NCBI GenBank assembly: GCA_046541875.1
Contig: JBKHCL010000116.1
Coordinates: 1 to 9,431, forward strand
From: CAZFPT01 sp046541875
GTDB lineage: Bacteria; Planctomycetota; Phycisphaerae; SM23-33
Direction: 5' to 3'
DNA: 9,431 nucleotides
Shown: positions 1 through 6,161 of the stretch, piece by piece
How the letters are laid out: each line of letters opens with the position of its first letter
How positions within the stretch are numbered: position 1 is the stretch's first letter
Program-made: the position numbers and the translations under genes
Notes under the pieces: model-generated
The model's input: only the letters and a program-made list of their open reading frames with translations
The model's database searches: none
What the model was told of the DNA's origin: nothing

Positions 1-30
1 CGTAGGGCCCGCAACTTGTTGCGGGCGGAA
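1..30. repeat. Palindromic intergenic repeat, copy 1 of type A
   Basis: A 9-bp perfect stem (7-15 GCCCGCAAC paired with 18-26 GTTGCGGGC) with a nominal 2-nt loop. It matches 9309-9338 at 29 of 30 positions in the same orientation; the only difference is T versus G in the loop (position 17). It lies 60 nt beyond the mlaD stop codon, where a transcript terminator could sit, but neither strand shows a run of T after the stem. I therefore call it a dispersed REP-like element rather than an intrinsic terminator. The window begins at its first base, so the element may extend further left. Confidence 0.75.
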
Positions 31-90
31 TGACGGGAAGCCCTTTCTGCGCCTGGTGCAGCGTGAGATTCACCCGCGACCCCAACGCAA

Positions 91-1410
91 CTACTGCTGC
101 TTGCCGAGTTCTTTCCAGAGGGCCTGCTCGACCTTCTGGAACCGATCGAAGGTGGTGTTGAGCGACTTGCGGATTTTCGGCAGCTCGGGATTGTTCGGAT
201 CGATGCCCTTGGGGTACTCCTTGTGGAGGAGCTTGACCTTGCTCAGGGCGCGATTGAGGCTGGTGGCCCCTTCGCTGTAGGCCCGGGCGGCGTCGTAGAG
301 GGCCTGGGTCTCGATCTCTTTCTCGTCGGGCTTGTGGATCAACCGCCAGGGGTTCCGCCGAATCTCTTTGCTGGTAGCCTTGAGGTTGTCGGACACCTGG
401 GCCATGTCGTCGATGATCTTGTCGATGTTGTCGCGGTTGAGCACGATGATCTGCTTGGTCTCCTCGGAAACCGCCGCGAAATCGCCGGCGATTTCGAGGA
501 TCTTCGTGTTGGCGGCCCGGACGTCGGCGAGAATCTTCGCGACGTCTTTGGACACGTACGCCTCGATCTTGTCGGTGGTCTTCACGACGTTGTCCATGAT
601 CTTCGTGACCTTGGGCCTGGTCTCGGACATCATTTCGCGGATGTCGGTCGTCACGCGATTCACGTCGTCCAGCGAGTCGTGCACTTTCGCCAGCACCGTC
701 GCTGCCGTGTTCGGGTCGGTCTCCTGACGGAGATTGGCGGTGATGTACGTCACATCGTCCATGCTCTGTTGCAGCTTGGCCATCAGGCTGGTATCGATGC
801 TTCCGTCCGTCTCGTCCTTGACGTTGCCGGCGATCACCGCCACGTCGGTGGAGGCGGTTTTCAGATCGCCGACGATGGCGTGGATCTTCGCCAGCAGAGC
901 CTCCGCCCGATCGGGGTCCAGCTCGTCCTGCACGCTGGTGGCGATCTCCTTGAGCTTCTCGGTGACCGACGCCAGATCGCTCATCGCCTTGGCCAGCCCC
1001 CCCTGGCGCAGCTCGACGGGGTTCTCGTCGTTGGCGAGCGTCCGGGCGGACCCGATCTCGTAGACCACCAGCTTGGGCATGCCCAGCGGGGGCGAATCGA
1101 CGGCCGCCTTTGCATCGGCGTGAATCTTGATGTCCGTGCGCTGCAACTGCACGACATAGAGACACCGCCGGTTCTCCGCGTCCAGGCGGACCTCGATGAT
1201 CTTGCCGATCTTCTGATCGCCCAGGTTCACGTCGTAGCCTTCCTTCAGACCCAGCGCGCCGGACGACTGGGGCGTGTAAAACACCGCCGTCTGCCCCTCG
1301 GGCGACAGCACGTCGGCCGCCCCCAGCCAGAGGATGATGCCAACCCCCAGCGCCAGGGCGACCACTACGAACACGCCCACTGCCAGTTCACTTGCCGTAC
1401 TCTTTGCCAT
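91..1410 (-). CDS. mlaD: MlaD-type MCE-domain phospholipid transport protein with long helical shaft
   Basis: A 439-residue MCE protein, the substrate-binding part of an Mla-type ABC system that moves phospholipids between inner and outer membranes. One N-terminal membrane segment (about residues 9-30) anchors it, with the rest in the periplasm. The MCE domain spans about 38-120, including a GLKEGYDVNLGDQKIG segment and a hydrophobic PPLGMPKLVVYEIG end. Residues 140-350 are almost entirely predicted helix with internal repeats (LLAKIHAIVGDL, LMAKLQQSMDDV and VLAKVHDSLDDV at 172, 209 and 239). The NPWRLIHKP motif at 353-361 resembles the tail of many long MCE proteins, and a further helical tail follows. 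E. coli MlaD is only about 183 residues, so the shaft is a large addition. The ATG follows GGGAG with about 7 nt spacing. It is the last gene of the operon, 28 nt after mlaF. Family assignment is secure; the substrate is inferred. Confidence 0.9.
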   Translation of the reverse strand: MAKSTASELAVGVFVVVALALGVGIILWLGAADVLSPEGQTAVFYTPQSSGALGLKEGYDVNLGDQKIGKIIEVRLDAENRRCLYVVQLQRTDIKIHADAKAAVDSPPLGMPKLVVYEIGSARTLANDENPVELRQGGLAKAMSDLASVTEKLKEIATSVQDELDPDRAEALLAKIHAIVGDLKTASTDVAVIAGNVKDETDGSIDTSLMAKLQQSMDDVTYITANLRQETDPNTAATVLAKVHDSLDDVNRVTTDIREMMSETRPKVTKIMDNVVKTTDKIEAYVSKDVAKILADVRAANTKILEIAGDFAAVSEETKQIIVLNRDNIDKIIDDMAQVSDNLKATSKEIRRNPWRLIHKPDEKEIETQALYDAARAYSEGATSLNRALSKVKLLHKEYPKGIDPNNPELPKIRKSLNTTFDRFQKVEQALWKELGKQQ

Positions 1411-1438
1411 GGTTTGGCTCCCGTCGGGTTCGTGCCGA

Positions 1439-2290
1439 TCAGCTGCCGGCCGCTCCGAGGATGTCTTTTTCGTACTCGCCGCTCTGGGCTCGCTTCGCCA
1501 GAGGTCCGTCGGGATCGCCCCGGAGGAACTGGCGGATCATGTCGGTGGTCTCGTCGCCGGTGGGCTCACCGTCGCGAATCTGCTCGAACTCCTCGCGAGC
1601 ACCCACGCGGACCATTCTGCCCCGATCCAGCATCGCCATGCGATCGGCGATGGTGAAGGCAGAGTCCATCTCGTGGGTCACCACCACACTGGTGACGCCG
1701 AGCTTCTTGGTGAGGTCCTTCATAAGCTGATCGATCTCGGCGGAGGTCACCGGGTCCAGGCCGGCCGACGGTTCGTCGTAGAAGAGGATCTTCGGATCCA
1801 GTGCGATCGCCCTGGCCAGCCCGGCCCGCTTTTTCATGCCGCCGGAAATCTCGGCGGGCATGAGGTCCCTGGCGTGACGCATCGCCACCAGTTCGAGCTT
1901 CATGCGGACCATGATGTCGATGGTGTCCGCGTCGAGGTCGGTGTGCTCGACCAAGGGCAGGGCGACGTTCTCGCCGACGGTCATGGAATTCAGCAGCGCG
2001 CCGGACTGGAACAGGATTCCGAACCGCTTGCGCATCTCGTCGAGCTCGTAAGACGTCATTTCGTTGAGATTGTCGCCCCACAGCTCCACGTGCCCTTCCT
2101 CGGGAAGGAACGAACCGATCATATGTCGCAGCAGCGTGCTCTTCCCGCACCCCGAGCCGCCCATGATGACCATGGTCTCCCCTGCCTGAACGTCCAGGCA
2201 GACCCCGTCCAGCACGGTCGTATCGCCGAACCGCTTGACCAGGTCCACCACCCGGATCACCGGGCCGTCATATTCTTCGGGATTGCCCAC
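1439..2290 (-). CDS. mlaF: MlaF-type ABC transporter ATP-binding protein
   Basis: A 283-residue ATPase that would power the MlaE permease on the cytoplasmic face. Visible motifs are Walker A GGSGCGKST (44-52), Q-loop Gln95, the signature ISGGMKKRAGLARA (148-161), Walker B ending ILFYDEPSAGLDP (Asp172, Glu173) and H-loop His206. The MKKR signature is characteristic of the MlaF/Ttg2A branch. The C-terminus runs about 25 acidic and polar residues past the core (after about 255). I chose the GTG at 2290 because GGGAGAGG lies just upstream and the ABC fold begins within ten residues. The same frame stays open to 3205, but those extra 305 codons are a shadow of mlaE and low in family-like content. 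The gene lies 29 nt after mlaE and 28 nt before mlaD. Confidence 0.92.
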   Translation of the reverse strand: MGNPEEYDGPVIRVVDLVKRFGDTTVLDGVCLDVQAGETMVIMGGSGCGKSTLLRHMIGSFLPEEGHVELWGDNLNEMTSYELDEMRKRFGILFQSGALLNSMTVGENVALPLVEHTDLDADTIDIMVRMKLELVAMRHARDLMPAEISGGMKKRAGLARAIALDPKILFYDEPSAGLDPVTSAEIDQLMKDLTKKLGVTSVVVTHEMDSAFTIADRMAMLDRGRMVRVGAREEFEQIRDGEPTGDETTDMIRQFLRGDPDGPLAKRAQSGEYEKDILGAAGS

Positions 2291-2319
2291 TTGCCTCTCC
2301 CGCCCTGGCGGGTTACTCG

Positions 2320-3138
2320 TCAGATATTGAACACGTAAAAGACGGCCGTGAACACGCCGGCCGCCAGAACGATCGCCACGATCGAGTGTACCACCGTCAG
2401 CGTGGTGGCCCTGCCGACGCCCTCGGCCCCGCCGCGAACACCCAGGCCCTGGTGGCAGGCGATGAGGCTGATCAACGCCCCGAACACGCCCGCCTGCGTC
2501 AGGCCGGTAAAGAAGTCCGTATACCGCAGCTGGATGCGCATGTTCTCGATAAAGCCCACGTACGCCGCCGGGCCCAGCACCACCCTCGCGGTCACCCATC
2601 CGCCCAGGGCGATCATCAGATCCGCCACGATCGTCAACAGCAGCATCATGATGACCGTGGCGAACACGCGCGGAACCACCAGGAACCGCACGGGGTTCAA
2701 CGCCATCGCCTCCAGGGCCTCGATTTCCTCCGCCACCACCATGGTTCCCAGCTCCGCGGCGATGGACGCCCCGGCGAACCCGCTGAGCACCACGCCGGTG
2801 ATGATCGGGCCGAGCATGCGAAATCCGCCGGTTCCCAGGACGTTGGCGATTTTGTCCAGTTGGCCGTACTGCTCGAGCGTGGGCGCCAGTTGCAGCGCGA
2901 GGATCACGCCGATGAACCCCTGCACGAGCATCACGATGCCCAGGCTCTTCAGGCCGACGCGAACCATCTGGTCGACCATGGCGCGGAAGCCGAACTTCGC
3001 CGAGGGAACCAGCACGCCTCTGACAGCGAATTGCAGCGTCCGCCACAGCAGCAGCGTCATTCCGCCGGCATACCGGAACCCTTCGAGAGTGCGCGACCCG
3101 ATCAGGGCAATCCAGTTCTCGCGGGCCGACTCGCTCAT
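2320..3138 (-). CDS. mlaE: MlaE-type ABC transporter permease
   Basis: A 272-residue integral membrane permease of the MlaE/YrbE family, the transmembrane channel of the Mla phospholipid transporter. An amphipathic N-terminal stretch precedes hydrophobic segments at roughly 63-85, 108-128, 153-183, 212-230 and 247-270. The family hallmark is clear: AGASIAAELGTMVVAEEIEA (122-141), then ALEAMALNPVRFLVVPRVFA (141-160), which matches the E-L-G-T-M / I-D-A-L / P-R core of MlaE. A second conserved block is ACHQGLGVRGGAEGVGRATT (227-246), which corresponds to the cytoplasmic loop and final helix of the family. Its start overlaps the stop of the STAS gene by 4 nt (ATGA), which implies translational coupling. 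Length is normal for the family (about 260). Confidence 0.93.
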   Translation of the reverse strand: MSESARENWIALIGSRTLEGFRYAGGMTLLLWRTLQFAVRGVLVPSAKFGFRAMVDQMVRVGLKSLGIVMLVQGFIGVILALQLAPTLEQYGQLDKIANVLGTGGFRMLGPIITGVVLSGFAGASIAAELGTMVVAEEIEALEAMALNPVRFLVVPRVFATVIMMLLLTIVADLMIALGGWVTARVVLGPAAYVGFIENMRIQLRYTDFFTGLTQAGVFGALISLIACHQGLGVRGGAEGVGRATTLTVVHSIVAIVLAAGVFTAVFYVFNI

Positions 3139-3491
3139 GCCTCGTCCAACGCCTCCTGCTCGCTTTTCCGGATGTCAAATACCGTATCGAGGTGGGTGAT
3201 CTCAAAAATGCTGCGGACCCGGTCGGTCATCTCCACCAGCACCAGCGGGACCGACTGCTTCTTGACGCGTGAGAGCACCTTCACCAGCGACGCCACGCCG
3301 GAAGAGTCCATGTAGGGCACGTCCGCGAGATTCACCACCACGCGGTCGGGCTCATCGTTGAGCACTTTCCCGAGCTTCTCCTGCAGCGCGGGGCTCGAGC
3401 GCAGATCGATATCGCCCTGCACGTCGACAATCGCGGTCTTGTCCTGCCAGCGGACATTCCTGATCGGTGAGTCGTCACTCTGGGGGCTCAT
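3135..3491 (-). CDS. STAS-domain anti-anti-sigma-type protein, candidate MlaB equivalent
   Basis: A 118-residue single STAS domain. Residues 16-35 (AIVDVQGDIDLRSSPALQEK region) form the usual first strands, and 52-65 carries VVVNLADVPYMDSSG, with the DSSG motif at 62-65. In SpoIIAA/RsbV the second Ser of this motif (here Ser64) is the residue phosphorylated by the partner kinase. In E. coli the STAS protein MlaB binds MlaF and supports the transporter, and the position directly before mlaE suggests that role here. The upstream neighbour is an RsbW-type kinase whose 3' end overlaps this gene. The start is ambiguous: ATG at 3506 has no visible Shine-Dalgarno, while GTG at 3494 and ATG at 3491 sit 6 and 9 nt after GGAG. 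I use 3491. Its target, a sigma-factor pathway or the transporter, cannot be decided from sequence. Confidence 0.85.
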   Translation of the reverse strand: MSPQSDDSPIRNVRWQDKTAIVDVQGDIDLRSSPALQEKLGKVLNDEPDRVVVNLADVPYMDSSGVASLVKVLSRVKKQSVPLVLVEMTDRVRSIFEITHLDTVFDIRKSEQEALDEA

Positions 3492-3948
3492 CACTGGCCG
3501 CTCCATTCGGTTCGGGGTTCACATTCTTTCGCAGCGTCAGCACGGTCCCGCCGTCCGGCCGCGGGGTGTATTCCACATGGTCCATCACGGTTTGCATGAT
3601 GTGCACGCCCAGTCCGCCCGGGCGAATGTCCTCCAGATCACGCGATCGGATCTGCTCTGCCGGCACGGAGCGCCCCTCGTCGCGAATGACCACCTGCAGG
3701 CAGTCCACGCACTCGTCGCTGCCGCAAGGGGACAGCTCGATCTCGATGGGCTGATCCGCCGAATCTTCGTAGGCGTGGCGGATCACGTTGGTCAGCGCCT
3801 CGTCCACGCCGAGCATCATCTCGCCGGTGGCACGATCGTCCATGCCCACCTGGCTGCACATTTTCTCCACGGCCGCCCGGACCACCGCCAACTGCCACGG
3901 GCTCGAACGGATGGAGATACGGACCGCGTCGCCGGGACGGGGATTCAT
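3475..3948 (-). CDS. RsbW/SpoIIAB-type serine kinase (HATPase_c anti-sigma-type)
   Basis: A 157-residue GHKL-fold protein of the anti-sigma serine kinase family, predicted cytoplasmic. The N-box is DEALTNVIRHAY (49-60) with Glu50 and Asn54. The G1 box is IRDEGRSVP (88-96), of the D-x-G-x-S form seen in RsbW rather than the D-x-G-x-G of histidine kinases. The G2 box is GGLGVHIMQTVMDHVEY (111-127). The family binds ATP, phosphorylates a cognate STAS protein on Ser and, when free, sequesters a partner such as a sigma factor. Its STAS substrate candidate is the next gene, which it overlaps. The ATG overlaps the preceding lipoprotein stop by 4 nt, and AAGGGGGG sits 6 nt upstream. Oddities are three closely spaced cysteines (75, 80, 83) and an acidic, proline-rich tail after 143. 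No sigma factor gene is present in the window. Confidence 0.88.
   Translation of the reverse strand: MNPRPGDAVRISIRSSPWQLAVVRAAVEKMCSQVGMDDRATGEMMLGVDEALTNVIRHAYEDSADQPIEIELSPCGSDECVDCLQVVIRDEGRSVPAEQIRSRDLEDIRPGGLGVHIMQTVMDHVEYTPRPDGGTVLTLRKNVNPEPNGAASDEPPE
3501..3504 (-). promoter_or_regulatory. Shine-Dalgarno GGAG that decides the STAS gene start
   Basis: GGAG on the minus strand lies 6 nt before GTG (3494) and 9 nt before ATG (3491), inside the end of the kinase gene. It overlaps the more distal ATG at 3506 and so cannot serve it. This favours the shorter STAS product and an overlap of about 17-20 nt with the kinase gene instead of 32. Confidence 0.5.
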
Positions 3949-4352
3949 ACATCGCCCCCCTTCCGGCCGGTTGGAACGTTCGGGTCGCTCGCTGCGTCGT
4001 CCAGGCCATTCTTCCGGAGGTATTCGCGCCAGCGCTCGATGGCTTGTTGGCGATCCTCGCGCGAGTCGTAATATCGGTAGCCGAACGTCTTGCCGGTACG
4101 TTTGCGAAGGGCGATGATGGCGAAGAAACTCACTTCGTCATGGGCGTCGGAAAGGCGTTCCACCAAGAGGGGCAGCAGCTCGCGATCGCCGGACCGCGCG
4201 GCGTCGTGGATGGCCGCGATGCGCACGTCCGGGTCCTCCGCCTGGAGGCGTTGGGCGATGGTCCCGCCGGGCCCGAGCCCATCGCAACCGACCGCTGCCC
4301 CGAGCAACGCAAGGCAGCATCCGAGAACCGCTCGCTGTGATCGTAGCGTCAT
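3945..4352 (-). CDS. Small HEAT-repeat protein, probable lipoprotein
   Basis: A 135-residue protein with a hydrophobic N-terminal signal (about 8-22, starting after two Arg) and Cys23 in the context GAAVGC, followed by Asp. This resembles a lipobox, though Ala at -3 is not ideal, so lipidation is likely but not certain. In E. coli Asp at +2 favours inner-membrane retention; whether that rule holds here is unknown. Residues 33-85 form one to two HEAT-like helical pairs (EDPDVRIAAIHDAARSGD, then LLPLLVERLSDAHDEVSFFA). A charged segment ending RQQAIERWREYLRKNG (101-116) follows, of a type I associate with planctomycete HEAT proteins. I chose ATG 4352 because the signal peptide begins there and GAGG lies 8 nt upstream; the frame stays open further upstream without family-like content. 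It overlaps the kinase gene by 4 nt, so it looks like the first gene of the Mla operon. Specific function is unknown. Confidence 0.78.
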   Translation of the reverse strand: MTLRSQRAVLGCCLALLGAAVGCDGLGPGGTIAQRLQAEDPDVRIAAIHDAARSGDRELLPLLVERLSDAHDEVSFFAIIALRKRTGKTFGYRYYDSREDRQQAIERWREYLRKNGLDDAASDPNVPTGRKGGDV

Positions 4353-4413
4353 TCCGCCGACCTCACATCCGTTCAAGCGTCGACCACCCCATCGGCTGGC
4401 CACGTTGGGCTGC

Positions 4414-4442
4414 AGTGTACCGGATGGATCGCCCCGGGGGAA
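4414..4442 (-). promoter_or_regulatory. Weak sigma70-like promoter candidate and GC palindrome before the Mla operon
   Basis: In the 104-nt gap between nfi and the HEAT lipoprotein, the minus strand carries TTCCCC (4437-4442), a 17-nt spacer and TACACT (4414-4419). These match 3 of 6 and 4 of 6 consensus bases. The -35 half overlaps a G5-AA-C5 palindrome (4436-4447) that could instead be a short pausing or terminating hairpin, but no T run follows. The evidence is weak: the Mla genes could have their own promoter here, or be read from the thrC promoter. Confidence 0.25.
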
Positions 4443-4456
4443 CCCCCGATTCCGGA

Positions 4457-5122
4457 TCATAACCGATGCTTCATCCGGCCCACCAGACGATCCGCCTGCC
4501 GCGTGGGCTCGGGCAGACGTACCCCCCGACCGCAGCGAAGCACCCACCGGATCGACTCCTCGATGGTGATCCGATTCCCCGGCGAAACATACAGCGGGCG
4601 GACGTCGTCCCGGGTACGCACCACCGCCCCGACGACCTCGCCACCCACCTTCAACTGCGTGCGAGAACCCCGCCGCCGACCCGGGGTGCGATGCTCTCCG
4701 CACAGACGCGACTTGGCCACGCCGATCGTCGGACAGGTCAGCCACAACCCCACGTGGGCAGCAAGCCCCAACCCGCGCGGATGGGCAATGCCCTGCCCGT
4801 CGCACATCACCAGGTCCGGCCGGCGGGGCAGCGCCGCGATCGCTTCGAGAATCGCCGGAGCCTCCCGGAAACTCAACAGCCCCGAGACGTACGGAAATCG
4901 GCAGGGCTGATCCACCTCCGCAAGCGCGAGAATTTCCATCGTCCCGGCCTCGCAGAGAACGGCCGCCGCCAGGATGCGATTTCCTCCGTCGGCGAAGGCG
5001 CAGTCGATCCCCGCGACGGTTCGGACTTCGTGCTTTATCGGGGTCTGCACCACCAGACCCGCCAATTCACGCTGCAGGGCGACGGCCTCGGTGGGCGTCA
5101 TGTCCCAGCGGTGAGGAATCAT
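4457..5122 (-). CDS. nfi: Endonuclease V (deoxyinosine 3' endonuclease)
   Basis: A 221-residue endonuclease V, which nicks DNA one nucleotide 3' of hypoxanthine to start repair of deaminated adenine. The family blocks appear in order: VAGIDCAF with metal-binding Asp40; PYVSGLLSFREAP (78-89) with the mismatch-side Tyr78 and Glu87; DLVMCDGQGIAHPRGLGLA (103-121) with Asp108 and His114; PTIGVAKSRLCG (131-142) with Lys137; and RLPEPTRQADRL (202-213). The match to E. coli Nfi over these blocks is close, including PTIGVAK and RLPEPTR, and the length is about the same (E. coli 223). The ATG overlaps the ltaE stop by 4 nt. GGAGG is 13 nt upstream, rather far, so initiation probably relies on coupling. 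No catalytic residue appears missing. Its place behind amino-acid genes probably reflects convenience of expression. Confidence 0.95.
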   Translation of the reverse strand: MIPHRWDMTPTEAVALQRELAGLVVQTPIKHEVRTVAGIDCAFADGGNRILAAAVLCEAGTMEILALAEVDQPCRFPYVSGLLSFREAPAILEAIAALPRRPDLVMCDGQGIAHPRGLGLAAHVGLWLTCPTIGVAKSRLCGEHRTPGRRRGSRTQLKVGGEVVGAVVRTRDDVRPLYVSPGNRITIEESIRWVLRCGRGVRLPEPTRQADRLVGRMKHRL

Positions 5123-6141
5123 CGCGACCCGACCACCTCCGCCACGACCGCCACGGCTGTGTCGATGTCCTCACGCGAGATCGGAAGGTGCGTCACCGCG
5201 CGGATGGTGTGGTCGCCGGTCGCCAGCATGCTCACGCCGGCGGCAGAGAGTCTCGCGACCAGTTCGTTCGCCGAGCCGGCCACGTCGAAATAAACGATAT
5301 TCGTTTCGACCCCGCCCGGATCGATCGTCACCGCCGACCGCTCCGCCAGGCCTTCAGCCAGGGCACGGGCGTTTGCGTGATCCTCGACCAGTCGATCGCG
5401 ATGATGTTCCAGGGCGTACAACGCGCCGGCTGCGATAATACCCGCCTGACGCATCCCGCCCCCGAGCATCTTGCGGAATCGCCGCGCCCGGCGGATCGTC
5501 TCAGCCGACCCCGCCAGCGCCGAGCCCACCGGCGCGCCCAGCCCCTTCGAGAAGCAGACACTCACGGTATCGCAGCATCGGGCGAAGGCGGCTGCGTCCG
5601 TGCCCGACGCGACGGCGGCGTTCCACAGGCGTGCCCCGTCCAGGTGCACCGCCAGGCCCGCGTCGTGCGCGGCGTCGGCGACGGCCCGCATCGTCTCGAT
5701 CGGCCAGACACTCCCGCCGCCACGGTTGTTGGTGTTTTCGAGGCATACGAGCGTCGCGGGGGCGAAGTGCACGTTCGTCGGACGAAGGGCCGCCGTGAGC
5801 GTCTCTGCGGTGAAAATCCCCCGTTCGGAGGGCAACCGGCAGGTCATGACGCCCGAAACCGCGGCCGGCGCGCCGGCCTCGTACCAGTAGACGTGGGCGT
5901 TGTCGGCCAGCAGAACCGCGTCGCCGCTTTGCGTGTGGCAGCGAACGCCGAGCTGGTTGGCCATCGTCCCCGAGGGCGTGTAGAGGGCGGCTTCGGTGCC
6001 GAGAATCTCGGCGGTGCGTCGCTCCAGCCGCTCGACGGTCGGGTCGTCGCCGAGGACGTCGTCTCCCACCGGCGCCTCGGCCATCGCGCGGCGCATTTCG
6101 GGGGTGGGCTCGGTCACCGTGTCGCTGCGCAGGTCGATCAT
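5119..6141 (-). CDS. ltaE: Low-specificity L-threonine aldolase
   Basis: A 340-residue PLP enzyme of the beta-eliminating lyase family that splits threonine or allo-threonine into glycine and acetaldehyde. It begins with the characteristic MIDLRSDTVTEPTPEMRRAM and continues with APVGDDVLGDDPTVERLE (23-40). The PLP-binding Lys199 lies in CFSKGLGAPVGS, His83 is in the ring-stacking position (ADNAHVYWYEAG), and Asp168 and Arg171 lie in HLDGARLWNA. The GGGMRQAGIIAAGALYALE block (227-245) and a C-terminal RAVTHLPISREDID match E. coli LtaE. I chose ATG 6141 because the conserved N-terminus starts there and GGAG lies 5 nt upstream; the frame is open to 6258 but only overlaps the methyltransferase. 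It follows that gene by 20 nt and overlaps nfi by 4 nt. Cytoplasmic. Confidence 0.95.
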   Translation of the reverse strand: MIDLRSDTVTEPTPEMRRAMAEAPVGDDVLGDDPTVERLERRTAEILGTEAALYTPSGTMANQLGVRCHTQSGDAVLLADNAHVYWYEAGAPAAVSGVMTCRLPSERGIFTAETLTAALRPTNVHFAPATLVCLENTNNRGGGSVWPIETMRAVADAAHDAGLAVHLDGARLWNAAVASGTDAAAFARCCDTVSVCFSKGLGAPVGSALAGSAETIRRARRFRKMLGGGMRQAGIIAAGALYALEHHRDRLVEDHANARALAEGLAERSAVTIDPGGVETNIVYFDVAGSANELVARLSAAGVSMLATGDHTIRAVTHLPISREDIDTAVAVVAEVVGSR

Positions 6142-6161
6142 GGTCTCTCCGCGGCCAATGG

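Noticed and set aside
1..30. Intrinsic terminator for the mlaD transcript
   Set aside because: The stem is strong but no T run follows it on the minus strand, and the same element occurs upstream of thrC.
223..1656. Plus-strand open frame of 477 codons opposite mlaD
   Set aside because: It mirrors the mlaD codons, with repetitive Asp/His/Val/Leu composition, no domain, and crosses into mlaF.
2291..3205. Upstream extension of the mlaF frame through mlaE
   Set aside because: The region encodes mlaE in another frame with clear family motifs. The extension is Arg/Gly-rich and unlike any ABC protein, and a GTG with a good Shine-Dalgarno starts mlaF at 2290.
4353..4805. Upstream extension of the HEAT lipoprotein frame
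   Set aside because: It overlaps nfi and would bury the signal peptide. ATG 4352 has a suitable ribosome site.
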